64,000 bases of DNA, taken from positions 1,489,797-1,553,796 of the forward strand of contig CM030942.1 of the NCBI GenBank assembly GCA_018136815.1. Direction: 5' to 3'. A program made the translations under genes and the position numbers. Under the pieces are notes generated by a model. That model had not been told where the DNA came from. It saw only the letters and a program-made list of their open reading frames with translations, and ran no database searches. Below are positions 10,838 through 20,337 of this stretch, in pieces (within the stretch, counting starts at the first letter, position 1; every line of letters starts with the position of its first letter). This DNA is from Isochrysis galbana (lineage: Eukaryota; Haptophyta; Isochrysidales; Isochrysidaceae).

Positions 10838-10995
10838 CCAGAGGCTCGGGAGCGCCAGCGAGGGAGAGGCAGGGGAGGCCAGGGCCCAACCCCAGCCTCC
10901 TCTGCCCCCTGAGCCGGTCTCCAGGAGCCTCCAGGGGCCGCCAGAGGGCAGCTGGAGGCCTGCCGCAGGCGCGCCATCGCGCGTGCCGCAGGAGA
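10838..10995 (+). repeat. GC-rich dispersed repeat, copy 1
   Basis: A segment with GCGAGGGAGAGGCAGG and CCCCAGCCTCC blocks that recurs near 20195-20345 (same strand). Its right part, with GCCTGCCGCAGGCGCGCCAT, recurs inverted at 15144-15225. It appears in three orientations and contexts, so it is a mobile or dispersed family of unknown class. Confidence 0.65.
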
Positions 10996-11008
10996 GGGGA
11001 GAGAGAGC

Positions 11009-11398
11009 CTAGATGCCCCGTCAGATCTCAGGTCATCAGGTCTTGGCGACCTGATACCTGATATCAGGACCTGATATCAAGCTGATATCAGGTGGCCCAC
11101 TACTATTCTTATAATATATTACAATGGTAAAGACGATGTTATAACAGTAGACAGTAGTATTCATTCACTCACTCACGCTAATCCTCAGGCTCCTCCACAA
11201 CCATGTCCAACTCCCAAGGCAACACACGAGACTCCCAATCCAAAAGCAAATCTTCGAGCAACAAATTGGTGTGACTTCTTACCAGCCTTTCCACTGTAGT
11301 TTGGCCTAGCCTATTTCTCTTCTTGGAGTGGATCCAATCTTCAACGGACCATGAGCGTTCGCAACCCGAGGCCGAGCAGCTGAGAGCTAGTAAACGAG
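11009..11398 (-). mobile_element. broken hAT element, same family as 6501-7738
   Basis: The left end carries the family's subterminal CCTGATATCAGG motifs and a degenerate terminal repeat (CCCCGTCAG at 11015). The right side stops abruptly inside the transposase frame at about 11398, where an unrelated AT-rich island begins. No right terminal repeat or target-site duplication is visible. Confidence 0.75.
11178..11398 (-). pseudogene. hAT transposase, last 73 codons
   Basis: Encodes the dimerisation-domain end (LLALSCSASGCERSWSVEDW, then HSKKRNRLGQTTVERLV) up to a stop at 11178-11180. It differs from the 6655-7599 copy by a few substitutions and is truncated on its 5' side. Confidence 0.8.
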
Positions 11399-11649
11399 AG
11401 GGTGCAACTCGAGGTTCCTTTTTTTTGTCACGCCCCTCCCGGCTTTTTAGGTATATAATTTCTACTGACCCCTAACTTCGCCCCTAACTCGGGGGTTGAC
11501 CGCGCGCAGACAAACATAAACACGGGGACCCATCAAGCGGAAGACGTCTTGTGTTTCGTTTGTGCCTCCCGTTTCCAACTTGGCCCCTAACTCGGACACG
11601 CTTCCCCGAGCGTGATGAGTTTTTTCTTGCATAACAATAAGGGAACGTC

Positions 11650-11940
11650 ATGTTGGTATACATATACGATAAGCGTAATGAATATGATGTGGAGGAGCTC
11701 AAGAAATTAATAGTTCCCATTATTGCCTGGTCCTTATTCTTTATCGTGCCATCAATCGTAATTGGATTCGGGGCGGATAAAGTTAAAGGAATTGGAGTTG
11801 GAGCTGGAGTGGGAGTCGCACTGACCCTGCTGTTTTTCTTTCTATTGTGGAAATTTAAGGTGTGGCGCCTTTCCAAAACAGACAAGATGCGGCTCACCGA
11901 CGAAGCGAAGGCAAAGTTGGCCGCGCGCAAAAAGAAATAA
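11650..11940 (+). CDS. small two-helix membrane protein in AT-rich island
   Basis: 96 aa from an ATG, with two predicted membrane helices (about residues 21-42, LIVPIIAWSLFFIVPSIVIG, and 48-67, GIGVGAGVGVALTLLFFFLL) and a strongly basic C-terminus (last 30 residues rich in Lys/Arg, ending ARKKK). Base composition is clearly more AT-rich than neighbouring genes, and the gene sits in an insertion that cuts the hAT remnant to its left. The 3' end is partly duplicated just downstream. I do not recognise the family. A viral or organelle-derived origin is possible but unproven. Confidence 0.45.
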   Translation: MLVYIYDKRNEYDVEELKKLIVPIIAWSLFFIVPSIVIGFGADKVKGIGVGAGVGVALTLLFFFLLWKFKVWRLSKTDKMRLTDEAKAKLAARKKK

Positions 11941-11946
11941 ACATGA

Positions 11947-12037
11947 ACACTGCTTTTCTTTCTCTTGTGGAAATTTAAGGTGTGGCGCCTTTCTGCTGCT
12001 CACCGACGAAGCGAAGGCAACGTTGGCCGCGCGCATG
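11947..12037 (+). repeat. partial duplication of the 3' end of the small membrane gene
   Basis: Repeats 11830-11928 (from TTTTTCTTTCT through the GGAAATTTAAGGTGTGGCGC block to GGCCGCGCGCA) with a short internal deletion. The duplicated copy has no start codon. Confidence 0.8.
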
Positions 12038-12115
12038 AACAGCTCGAGGTTCCCTTTTTGTCCCACCCACCATGTGGTTCCCTTTTTTGTCACACCTTGA
12101 ACGATCATCCCGCCC

Positions 12116-12252
12116 CTGTTGAAGAATGCAACCATTCCTTGTTGAAGAATGCAACCATGCCCGCTGCCCTTGTTGAAGAATGCAACCATGCCCGCTGCCC
12201 TTGTTGAAGAATGCAACCATGCCCGCTGCCCTTGTTGAAGAATGCAACCACG
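12116..12252 (+). repeat. 31-bp tandem repeat
   Basis: Unit TTGTTGAAGAATGCAACCAT plus GCCCGCTGCCC, 31 bp, with three near-perfect copies and partial copies at both edges. Each unit has an internal TTGAAGAATGCAA near-palindrome. Confidence 0.9.
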
Positions 12253-12616
12253 TGGGCGTCAGACTGCCGACGTCCGCCCTCGCACGCCCATAGCCAGCAC
12301 ACCGGGCGGATGGCGACGACTGAAGAAAGACTTCACACGGTTTCAACGCCGTTTGCTGCAAAGCAAAAGGCAAGCGATTCCCCACGAGACTCCATGACGC
12401 ATTTCGCCCCAGTCACCATCACTCCACCCGCAAGCGTGTGAATGAGCTGCAGGCCAGCAGCTGGTGTCCTCGCCTCCTCGAGCACTCCCGCGCCACGGTG
12501 TCCTCCGCAGGCGGGGCTGCGACGAGAAGTGGGCATGGCTCGCGCTCACTCACGCCCCCCCCCCCTCCCCCCCCCCCTTCGGCGCCACCCCCACCTTAAT
12601 AGGTGCTAATAAGGCT
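12253..12616. other. intergenic, C-rich
   Basis: No gene recognised. Contains a C tract at about 12556-12578 and ends in AT-rich sequence at the MITE target site. Confidence 0.5.
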
Positions 12617-12624
12617 ATTAATAG

Positions 12625-13104
12625 CATAGATGCTCCATTAGCCTGATATTAGGTCCTGATATCATGATATTAGGTCCTCTAGACCTGATGACCTGATAGT
12701 TTGATATAAGGTCTTGACGAGGTCAGGCGACTATAAATATAATTGACAATTGAATTCTCTTGTAGTAGTCGTCGTACACTTAGCGCGAAAAACAGCGGGG
12801 GAAAGGGGGGATGGGTGGTTCTCGCCCCTCATGAGGGCATGAGGGGAGTCAAGACAGTGAGGAGGGGCGCCCCCCCCCCCCTCTCCATGGCGACCCAACA
12901 CAGATGCTAGATTAGCGTCTAAGGGTAATTAATAATCAATGATCAGTGATCAGCAATGCAGAAGTATAAGTAAGCTATTCTTTTGATAATCACTACTATA
13001 CTTATAATGTCGCGTAACAACCTGATATTAGGCTGAGAATAGGACCTGATATCATGCTAAGGGAGCCGAAACCTGACGACCTGATACCTAACGGAGCATC
13101 TATG
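12625..13104. mobile_element. 480-bp hAT-type MITE with 8-bp target-site duplication
   Basis: Ends are inverted repeats beginning CATAGATGCTCC(A/G)TTAG, followed at each side by subterminal CCTGATATTAGG/CCTGATATCAT motifs like those of the 6501-7738 element. The flanks carry a perfect 8-bp duplication ATTAATAG (12617-12624 and 13105-13112). There is no coding capacity. It is very likely mobilised by the same hAT transposase family. Confidence 0.92.
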
Positions 13105-13112
13105 ATTAATAG

Positions 13113-14589
13113 GGAGTTTTGAAAAAACTTTGAACTTTGAAGGGGCGATTAACACTTAACATGCGATTAATAGGAGGTTTCCGAGGGAACCGATTAGCTC
13201 ACTGGCATGTTATTTCGAACTAATCGGATAGTTTTGAAAACACCCTATTAATCGCGAGCCCTAGCCTTGAATTGCTGATTGCTAGCTAGGGGCGGGAGGA
13301 CGCCCCTTAGTAGCGCACGATGGGAATGGCCGCAAGGCAGGAGGAGGGAGAGGCAGAGGGAACGGGTGTGGCTACGAAGTAGAGAAACCAAAGCAAAGGC
13401 GCGCACGAGGCGAGAATCTTCCACCACGTGGGTGCATTCTCATCTGCTTCATGTAGAAAATGCACATGCTCACGACGCGTAAACCATGGCAAGCACATAT
13501 CAAAATCAACGATTCACAAATGAGGTGGGCAGGCGAGTCACGCATGACGAGAATGAATGGATGAGAGCGCACAGTTGCGTGTTCAGAAGTCTCAGGACAA
13601 GCGTCCATAGCGCGCTCAAGCACACGAGCAACAGTACCCATGAATCTCAGCGTTAAGGTGCAACATGTACAGGGTGGGAGCCAGTGAGGATCGTGGGACG
13701 TGCTCAGACCAACGCAAGTTAGCATGTGAAGCAGGCATGGCAACAACATCCGAATGCTCGAGGCATCCTCAGCTCAGAAATTTATTTGGCCAATTCCACG
13801 ATGACTTCCCGGATGGCAGCATGTTGGGAGCAAGAATGCAAAAAAGTCTCACCACGCCCCAACAAGCTCATCAGAAAAATCAGGGTTGCATACGAAGTGC
13901 AATGGGATCAAAGGAATGAAATCGACTCTAGGCATAGTTCCGTCCAATGGCAAGCAGCTTGCTTGAATCGCCGCCGCCGCTCGTGCAGGTCAAAGGAGGA
14001 CCAGCAAGAAGAAGTTTCTCGTGTGCTGAGCTGACATCAAGGTCTACGTCATCATTGGAGTTCGTTTGCCTCACTTACGAGGAGCTCATATCTCGCGTTC
14101 AGAGAAGGTTGGTGGAATGATCCGACGCGCCAAACCTACCGTGGCCCCAGCCGTGGAGGAGCCGACGGCCTGTCGCTCGTCATGGGTGAGCCGGCGTTTG
14201 TAACCGCAGGCGAGGGCGTCAGAGCAGGCTTTGGCGCAGACTTCTCTTGCGCCCAGTCTGCCGAGTCGAAGTACTTTCTATCCCCTCCCTTCAGCCGTCT
14301 GGCGAGTAATCCCTTTTGTGTCGGAAGACCCCCGTACTTAGCTTTCAGCTGCAAGGAGGGAGGAGGGGAGGGGAGGGGGGAGGGGACGCTGAGCTCTCGG
14401 CGTGAGAACCTCTCCGCCCCGGCAATGCATGCGCACCCCAAGCTGAGGCGGTCGCGAGCGCGTCAGCGCGTTTCATTATGCGGAGCCGAGGGGAGAGGAG
14501 GCGAAACGCCGCACCTGCTCCTCCTGTTCTCTCTCGCTCATCGGCCTGCTTTGGCACCTGCGGCGCTGCGGCGTCCGCTGCAGCGGACA
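13113..14589. other. intergenic, repeat debris
   Basis: AT-rich inverted-repeat sequence (GATTAATAGG blocks at about 13161 and, inverted, 13245) next to the MITE. It then holds one copy of the GTAGCGCACGA...CCGCAAGGCAGG dispersed repeat (about 13308-13345; others near 19852 and 22571). No convincing gene. Confidence 0.5.
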
Positions 14590-14870
14590 GAGGGAGGCGA
14601 GGCAGCCCCGGAGTGGGGGGGGGGAGGGGGGGGGGAGGGCGGGCGCTGCGCCCGGGGGAAGGGGAGCAGCCGGGTGGTTGTTAGGGGGGAGTCCCGCGGG
14701 GGGGGGGGGGGGGGGGGGGCGGGTTTCCGGGCCGCGCGGGTTGAGGGGGGCGGGGCGGGGCGGGGGGGAGGGGAGGGGGGGGTGTCAGAGGGCTGGCGCG
14801 AGCCGGCGTTCTCTCCCCGCCCCCCCTTCCCCTCCCTCCCCCCCTCGCCCCCCTCTCCCTCCCCCCACTA
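14590..14870. repeat. G-rich then C-rich low-complexity block
   Basis: Runs of G up to 22 long (14698-14719) with many GGGG clusters on the plus strand, switching to C clusters after about 14818. Strong potential for G-quadruplexes on both strands. Confidence 0.9.
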
Positions 14871-15000
14871 CTGCGCGCCCTCGGAAAAGAGACGAGGCGC
14901 CGTCTCAGAGCCGTGGAGCTCTCATCAGTATGAATTCGGGAAATAAATATCTAGATCCAAAGATTGTAGGAAACGATCGCGGATGTAGGATGTACGAGTA

Positions 15001-15816
15001 CTGATAGGGAAACAATAGGCAAGCCGCCTAGAATATTAAATAAAATTAAACTTCAAATTTCAATCCCGACTTAACTTGTAAACAGGTTCGGGACTTACCC
15101 CCTACCCCCTTCTCCGTTCTCCGCGCGCTCTCCCCCCTCTCCTACGGCACGCGCGATGGCGCGCCTGCGGCAGGCCTGCAGCTGCCCTCTTGCGACCCCT
15201 AAATGAAGGCTCCTGGAGGTAGAGGGTAGAGGTGGGGGAGGATGGGTAAAAAAAAATCTTGTTGATCTGAAGGCCCAAATTTTTATCGTGGGACCGGGGG
15301 AAGATTTCCCCTTGTCTCTCCCCGCTCTAATCCGAATCCGAGGCAGAGCGATGGCGACCGACCCGCCTGACAGGCCGACCTTCGCCGCGCTCCATAACCA
15401 TAACGAGAGCACGGCGGCGGTCTGCCCCCCCTTGTCGCTGGTGTTCGGACTAAATGGTCCGGGGACACCAGACGCGGCGGTCTCACCACAGTGATAAAAA
15501 AAGGGGTTCCGCCAGCCACCGCTCCCTGCTCGCCCGCCTTTCGGCTCCCTCGAGCTCCGAAATCGTTCTCTTCGGCTCTCCGCTGTCGCTCCTCCCAAAA
15601 AGAGAAGGCCGGAATCGACGGCGGAATTCGGTAAACGGCCCGCCAGTATTACTAGGCGAGCGATGCCCAGTACTTGCACTTCCGGTAAGCAGATAGGTTT
15701 GGAAACTCCTCATAAAAGGGCGTGAGAAATATAAGTTCGTCGTTTTTTTTCCGCGTCGGGTGAGCCCCCCCGTTGCCACGAATTCCCCTCCCGCATGCGT
15801 GCTCCCGTCGCCTCGC
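15001..15816. other. intergenic with one inverted dispersed repeat
   Basis: 15144-15225 is an inverted copy of the 10918-10993 repeat. The rest shows open frames without family resemblance. Its right part, 15490-15816, might be internal sequence of the LTR element whose LTR begins at 15817, but I recognise no domain. Confidence 0.45.
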
Positions 15817-16112
15817 TGTCGAACACGCGATGACTACTGGCTCGTAGGCAGAGGGCCGTTCGATCGAGCCGGCGGCTGGCGCGGCCGTATAGGATTCGTT
15901 GATTGCTGTTTGCGGGGAAATGTCAGAAAGGTCATAATAAGAATCGGGTCTGACAGTGTCTGCCATCAAACGTGCAAACGTGGCGAGTGAAGGGACGGAC
16001 GGAAGGCCGGAGGAGGGCGACGCGCGGCGTCGGAGAGTAGATACGAGACTAGCTAGCGAGCTAGTGAGAGAGAGAGAGAGTGAGAGAGCTTCTTAGGTCC
16101 AAGGTAGGCTTG
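15817..16112 (-). repeat. partial LTR, family 2 (copy D), carrying gag start
   Basis: On the minus strand this matches the 3' half of the LTR at 27375-28027: a TAAGAAGCTCTC block, a CT run, the ACTAGCTCGCTAGCTAG block, then an ATG frame (MADTVRPDSYYDLSD...) that stays open to the LTR end ...TTCGACA at 15817. Homology to the other copy fades at about 16112, so the 5' part of the LTR is missing. Confidence 0.75.
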
Positions 16113-17459
16113 AGGGACTACACGCGTGATATCCCCAAGAAAACCTCCAGCTTGCTGCGAGGCGGGTGTGGGCTGGGGCGGGGTCAGGTGCTGGGTATGG
16201 CACACCCAGGCCAAGGCCGGGCGGGGGGCTCGCGCTGCGCGCGCGCTGCTCGCACCTGGCTTCTGGCGCTCGTCTGCGCGCTGCGAAGGGGGGGGAGTGC
16301 GAGAACGACCTGGAGGTGAGCGCGGCGAGCGTGAAGGGGCACATCGCGGCAGGCAGCGTGGGGGGGGCTTACCACTGGTGTTGGCCGCGCGAGTACACCC
16401 TTGTGGCAAGCTGGGCTGCCAGAGAGGAGTGGGGGAAGGGGGGGGAGGGGAGCGGCGCGCGGCGGGCCTCCGCGGCCGCTGCAGCGGCTAAGTCCCCGGC
16501 ACCCGGGGAGATAGCCGCTGGAGCGAGCCCTTATTGTCACCTTTCGGCACCAGAACCTCACACTGTGGAGGCGGTGGTGATTGATGGTGGTTGCGGAGAC
16601 GGCGGCGGTGGTGAGGGTGGCGGAGGTGAGGGAGGCGGCGGTGAGGGAGGCGGCGGTGAGGGAGGCGGCGGTGAAGGCGGTGGCGGCGAGGGAGGCGGTG
16701 GTGACGGCGGCGGCGAGGGAGGCGGTGGTGACGGCGGCGGCGGCGAAGGCGGTGGCGGTGAAGGCGGCGGCGGCGAAGGCTGCGGTGGCGAGGGAGGCGG
16801 CGGCGAAGGCGGCGGTGGCGAGGGAGGCGGCGGTGAAGGCGGTGGCGGTGAGGGAGGCGGCGGTGAGGGCGGTGGAGGCGACGGTGGCGGAGGGGCGTCG
16901 ATCTATTCAAGGTGGCCGGGAGAATAAGAATATAAGTTTCTAATACCCGGATATTCCGAATATCTGGCATATCTGGCATGTCTGCACCGATGACCTACGT
17001 CCTACGTCGCCCCCCGCCCATTCCGGCTTAATTTCGGGCGTGCAACGGGGCGCCTCGCCGACCTTGTGCTACGGAGGGCTTGCACAACAATACAACATGA
17101 CTTCTAGTACCTCAAAATCCTTCACTTTCAAAGTTGACCCGCCCCTTCTGCTGTGCGAGCGCAAACAAAAAGAGTACTCAACAATTGTGTCCCGCAGTGC
17201 CAGCGGTGGCGGCGAGACGGCGAAAAATACAAAAATTGAGGTATTGGAACCGTGGGGATATTGTTAGACAATCTCTTCTTACTCAAATTTCAAACAAGCA
17301 CGCGCACAACGAAAGGAATTAAGGCCCACAATCAGCCCCCTCCTCAACCCTACGCTTGCGCGTCTTGGGTGATTCGGTTGACTCGCGAAAACCAACCTCA
17401 GACGCTCCATACAATGCCTGAAGTTTTGTCTCCACATACCCGGGGAGCATGCTCCTGCG
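16113..17459. other. intergenic with a glycine-codon minisatellite
   Basis: No gene recognised outside the minisatellite. 17040-17400 is AT-richer and could be 3' UTR of the minus-strand gene at 17460. Confidence 0.45.
16578..16893 (+). repeat. 12-bp GGCGGCGGTGAG-type minisatellite
   Basis: About 25 units of a degenerate 12-bp (sometimes 9-bp) repeat, open on the plus strand as a Gly-Gly-Gly-Glu polymer. Flanking sequence in the same frame does not look coding, so I list it as a repeat rather than a gene. Confidence 0.85.
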
Positions 17460-17988
17460 TCACTTCTTCGTCTGCACCAGCGCCCTCACCATCCCGGTGC
17501 GAGCGCACCAGCGCTTCTCCCGGCTACCCATCTCCTTTGCATACATTTCCTCCGCGTAGGGGTGCTCCCCGCCAGGCACGCCACGTCTGCGCGTCGGCCT
17601 CCAGCTGAACGCCCTGAAGCAAATCGCGCGTGCACATGAGGGGATCGCCTCCTGCGCCGCAGCAGCCGCTTCCCGCGCCCCCTCCTCGTCCTAAGCGTCA
17701 CGCACAGCAGTGCTGTGGTGGACGCCCGCTTGCCGCGCTGCACCTGCATCACGCGCAGCGGCTCGCGAGTCGCCTCGGGCGGCGTGTCGGCCAACAAGGC
17801 GCAGCCAGGCACCACTCCAGTGTTCAAACCCTGCGGGTCGCCGAACACCCACAGCCCAAACATGAGTGTGGTAGCCTGCAGGGCCGGGCTGGTGCCGGCG
17901 GGTGGGCGGACGCCACCTGCCGCGCACGTACCAGAAAAAAAACCTTAATTAAGAACCTTATTGTCTCAGCCCCTGCTGTACTCGTACC
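17460..17988 (-). CDS. unidentified spliced protein, C-terminal part
   Basis: Three minus-strand exon pieces fit together in phase: an upstream exon ending at 17988 (start not found), 17706-17916 and 17460-17613 with the stop at 17460-17462. Donors are GTACGA and GTGCGT and acceptors GGCAG and TTCAG; introns are 71 and 92 bp. The joined frame reads through a moderately hydrophobic segment (TTLMFGLWVFGDPQG), a TREPLRVMQVQRGKRASTTA segment and a basic C-terminus (EMYAKEMGSREKRWC, ending VQTKK). I do not recognise the family. The phase match at both introns is the main reason to believe it; the 5' end is unresolved. Confidence 0.4.
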
Positions 17989-18284
17989 TTGTGAGGCAAT
18001 GTCCACCACACGCCGACGGCCGCACGTCCTTCACGCCTCCTTCTCCGCGGTGTCCCACACGCCCAAGTCCCCAAGTAAACAGTAAACAGAGCAGCATACA
18101 TCGAATGTGCAAGGGAGCGGGGCTCCGGGTCAAGGAAGAGAGAGGGAAAGGCCGAGAGGGGGGGGGGGGAGGGGAGAGGCGGAACGATACCCCGGGGGGA
18201 GGAAGAAGGAGAGAGGGGGGGGAGCTCACCAAAGCAGACATTTGGCGGAGGAGGAGCAGTCAAGAGGAGATCTCGATGTTCACC

Positions 18285-18335
18285 CTCTCTTCTTCTTCTC
18301 TCTCTCTCTTCCCGCCCCTACCCCCCCCCCCCTGT
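18285..18335. repeat. CT/C tract before 18473 gene
   Basis: A (TC)n run passing into CCCCCCCCCC, 138 bp upstream of the ATG on its sense strand. Confidence 0.85.
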
Positions 18336-18472
18336 CCATTTGATACTCGTCGGGTTTTCTTCCAGTGGAAACTCGCCTACTCTGCTCTCTTCTCTCTGCC
18401 CCCTTGCTAGCACGCACGCCCCCCCTCCCCCCCAAGAGAAGGCGCGAGGGGGGGCAGCAGCTCAGGAGAGGG

Positions 18473-18991
18473 ATGCACGTGAAGGCGCTGCTTTTGGCGA
18501 CTGCTCTAGGCGGCACGCACGCGGGTGCGACGCTTGAATACCACAACGGGAATTATGACATTGGTTGCGGCAATGGCATGTACGTCCTCGACGCAGGCTG
18601 CGGCATGGACTCCAAGGTGGAGGGCATCATCGAGGGCAGCTGGGAGAGTGGGTGTGACCTCTGCTTGCGCATCCTCGAGCAGGATGGATGGTTCGAGGGG
18701 TGCGAGGGCACGGCGCGGTGCGTGGCAAGCAAAGGCCTCTTTGGAAGAAACGATGGCATCTGGTTGAAGGCGCTCCCCGCCCCCTCCCCGCCTTCGCCCC
18801 CCAGCTTGCCTCCGCCTGATTTCCCGCCTCCTCCGATGTCGCCAAACGACGTCATGTTTGAGATCTGTGGCGAGTTGGAGAAGGACGTCTGCCAAAAGCG
18901 CATGGCGATCGGGGCCGCTGGCGCGGTGATCCTTGTTGGTGTCGTAGCGCTGGCCTCGCGCAGCAGTGGCGGTGCCACCCCGCTGGTGTAA
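18473..18991 (+). CDS. secreted Cys-rich protein with Pro-rich stalk and C-terminal membrane helix
   Basis: 172 aa. Residues 1-19 form a signal peptide (MHVKALLLATALGGTHAGA). A Gly/Cys-rich domain follows with at least eight Cys (GCGNGMYVLDAGCGM, GCDLCLRIL, GCEGTARCV), then a Pro/Ser linker (APSPPSPPSLPPPDFPPPP), a short CGELEKDVC segment and a membrane helix (about 145-163, IGAAGAVILVGVVALA) with a very short tail. This suggests a type I cell-surface or endomembrane protein. No family recognised. The ATG at 18473 is preferred because the upstream extension of the frame has no signal sequence and crosses the C-rich leader. Confidence 0.6.
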   Translation: MHVKALLLATALGGTHAGATLEYHNGNYDIGCGNGMYVLDAGCGMDSKVEGIIEGSWESGCDLCLRILEQDGWFEGCEGTARCVASKGLFGRNDGIWLKALPAPSPPSPPSLPPPDFPPPPMSPNDVMFEICGELEKDVCQKRMAIGAAGAVILVGVVALASRSSGGATPLV

Positions 18992-20329
18992 TTTGGCAAA
19001 GACACACACTGGACCGGGTGCGGGTTGCATCGAAGATCAGTGCTGCAAGACCAGGGCGAGAACGTCGCCTGTCATCCCCTACCTGATGTGTACGCCCTTT
19101 CATCGCGCCAGCTCACAGGATGTCATGGCTCGAGACACGCGGAAAACGCGTAAAGTGCAGAGGACTATCCCGTTTTTATGTCCAGCACAACATGCATTAC
19201 TCCCAACCTTATTGTCTCAGCCTTCCCTTTCGATTGCGCATGACAACCGCATATGTAGCGGATGAGATCGCAATGAAACTTGAGGCACAAGATTATGCCG
19301 TGTATGCCCTTGCCACACACATCTGGCTCTGGCTGCATCACTTCCCGTGCTATGGCACGTGTGTGTGTAATCAATTTGTTGAAACGTAAACGTTGTACGT
19401 TGTATGCATCTCGTGTATATGTAGCCCACGTGCTATCGAATATCCCCCACTCCCCACACTTGCTGTGCTCCTTCCTCCGTTTCAACATTCCTCTTACTCC
19501 ACCTTCACAGCCTCTCCCCCAAGCACATGGTAGCGGAGGTCGCACGACCAGAAGGTGCAATCCGAGGTGCGAGGTGATTTTTTTCACCCCCCGACGCCCC
19601 CCACCCCCATTTTGGTATAGAACTATAGAAGCACCCACACTTTGGAGGGTAGACCGGCGACTCGCCGCCCCTCATTTGAGGGACTCCTCCTTGGCGAGCA
19701 AGCTACCGCCATGTAATAAAACCCGGTCACCTAGTTGCACAGGACACAGGAGGCTAAGGGTGCAGAACCGAGCCGCTAGCCGCTAGCCGCTAGGGGCTAG
19801 GGGCTGGAGCACCCCGCCCAACCCCGGCACCCTCACAACCCGAGCCCCTAAGTAGCGCACAAGGGGAGGAGCCGCAAGGCAGGCTGAGGGGGGAAGTTAA
19901 GGGTCTGGGACGTCAACTATCAGTAAAACTGATAGGGTCATGGGGGCCCCGTGCCCCCCTTCCTCCATCGCAGACACCCCCTGGGTGGGCCTGCACACTC
20001 AACCTCAGCCCCTGCCTGCTGGCAGGGGCTGAGCTGACATCACTCTGGCACAGACCCTCGCCGAGCGCGCATCGCGCGCCGCACGCCGCACGCATTCGCC
20101 TGCACTCCTGCACTGGCCCCTGATCGTACTGACCCCCCACTCCACCACTGAGCCACAGACCACCTGAGCCGCCAGGAGGGCACCCAGGACCAGCGAGGCC
20201 AGCGAGGGAGAGGCAGGAGAGGCCAGGGGCCCAGCCCCAGCCTCCACTGCCCCCTGAGCTGGCCCAGCTGGCCCTCTGGAGGGACCCGAGGGTCCCCTCA
20301 GAGGGGTGCCATGGCGCGCGCAGTCATCG
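18992..20329. other. intergenic, repeat debris
   Basis: 3' flank of the secreted-protein gene to about 19500, then sequence with the CCCCTAAGTAGCGCAC...CCGCAAGGCAGG dispersed repeat (about 19847-19890), a hairpin CTATCAGT/ACTGATAG at 19917-19935, and from about 20195 a copy of the GC-rich repeat also seen at 10838. Confidence 0.5.
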
Positions 20330-20337
20330 CACGCCCG

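Larger units (their letters stand above)
10357..11008. other. 3' flank and dispersed repeats
   Basis: AT-richer 3' flank to about 10585, then GC-rich repeat sequence. No gene recognised. It includes the second copy of the 42-bp repeat and part of a dispersed family described separately. Confidence 0.5.

Noticed and set aside
12116-12252. Possible CRISPR-like array
   Set aside because: Units are directly abutting with no unique spacers; it is a simple tandem repeat in a eukaryotic genome.
14182-15004. Gly/Arg/Pro-rich frames up to 254 codons
   Set aside because: Cover G and C homopolymer runs; no conserved features.
16166-16927. 253-codon frame with a Gly-Gly-Gly-Glu polymer
   Set aside because: The non-repeat half looks random and the start is arbitrary; kept only as a minisatellite.
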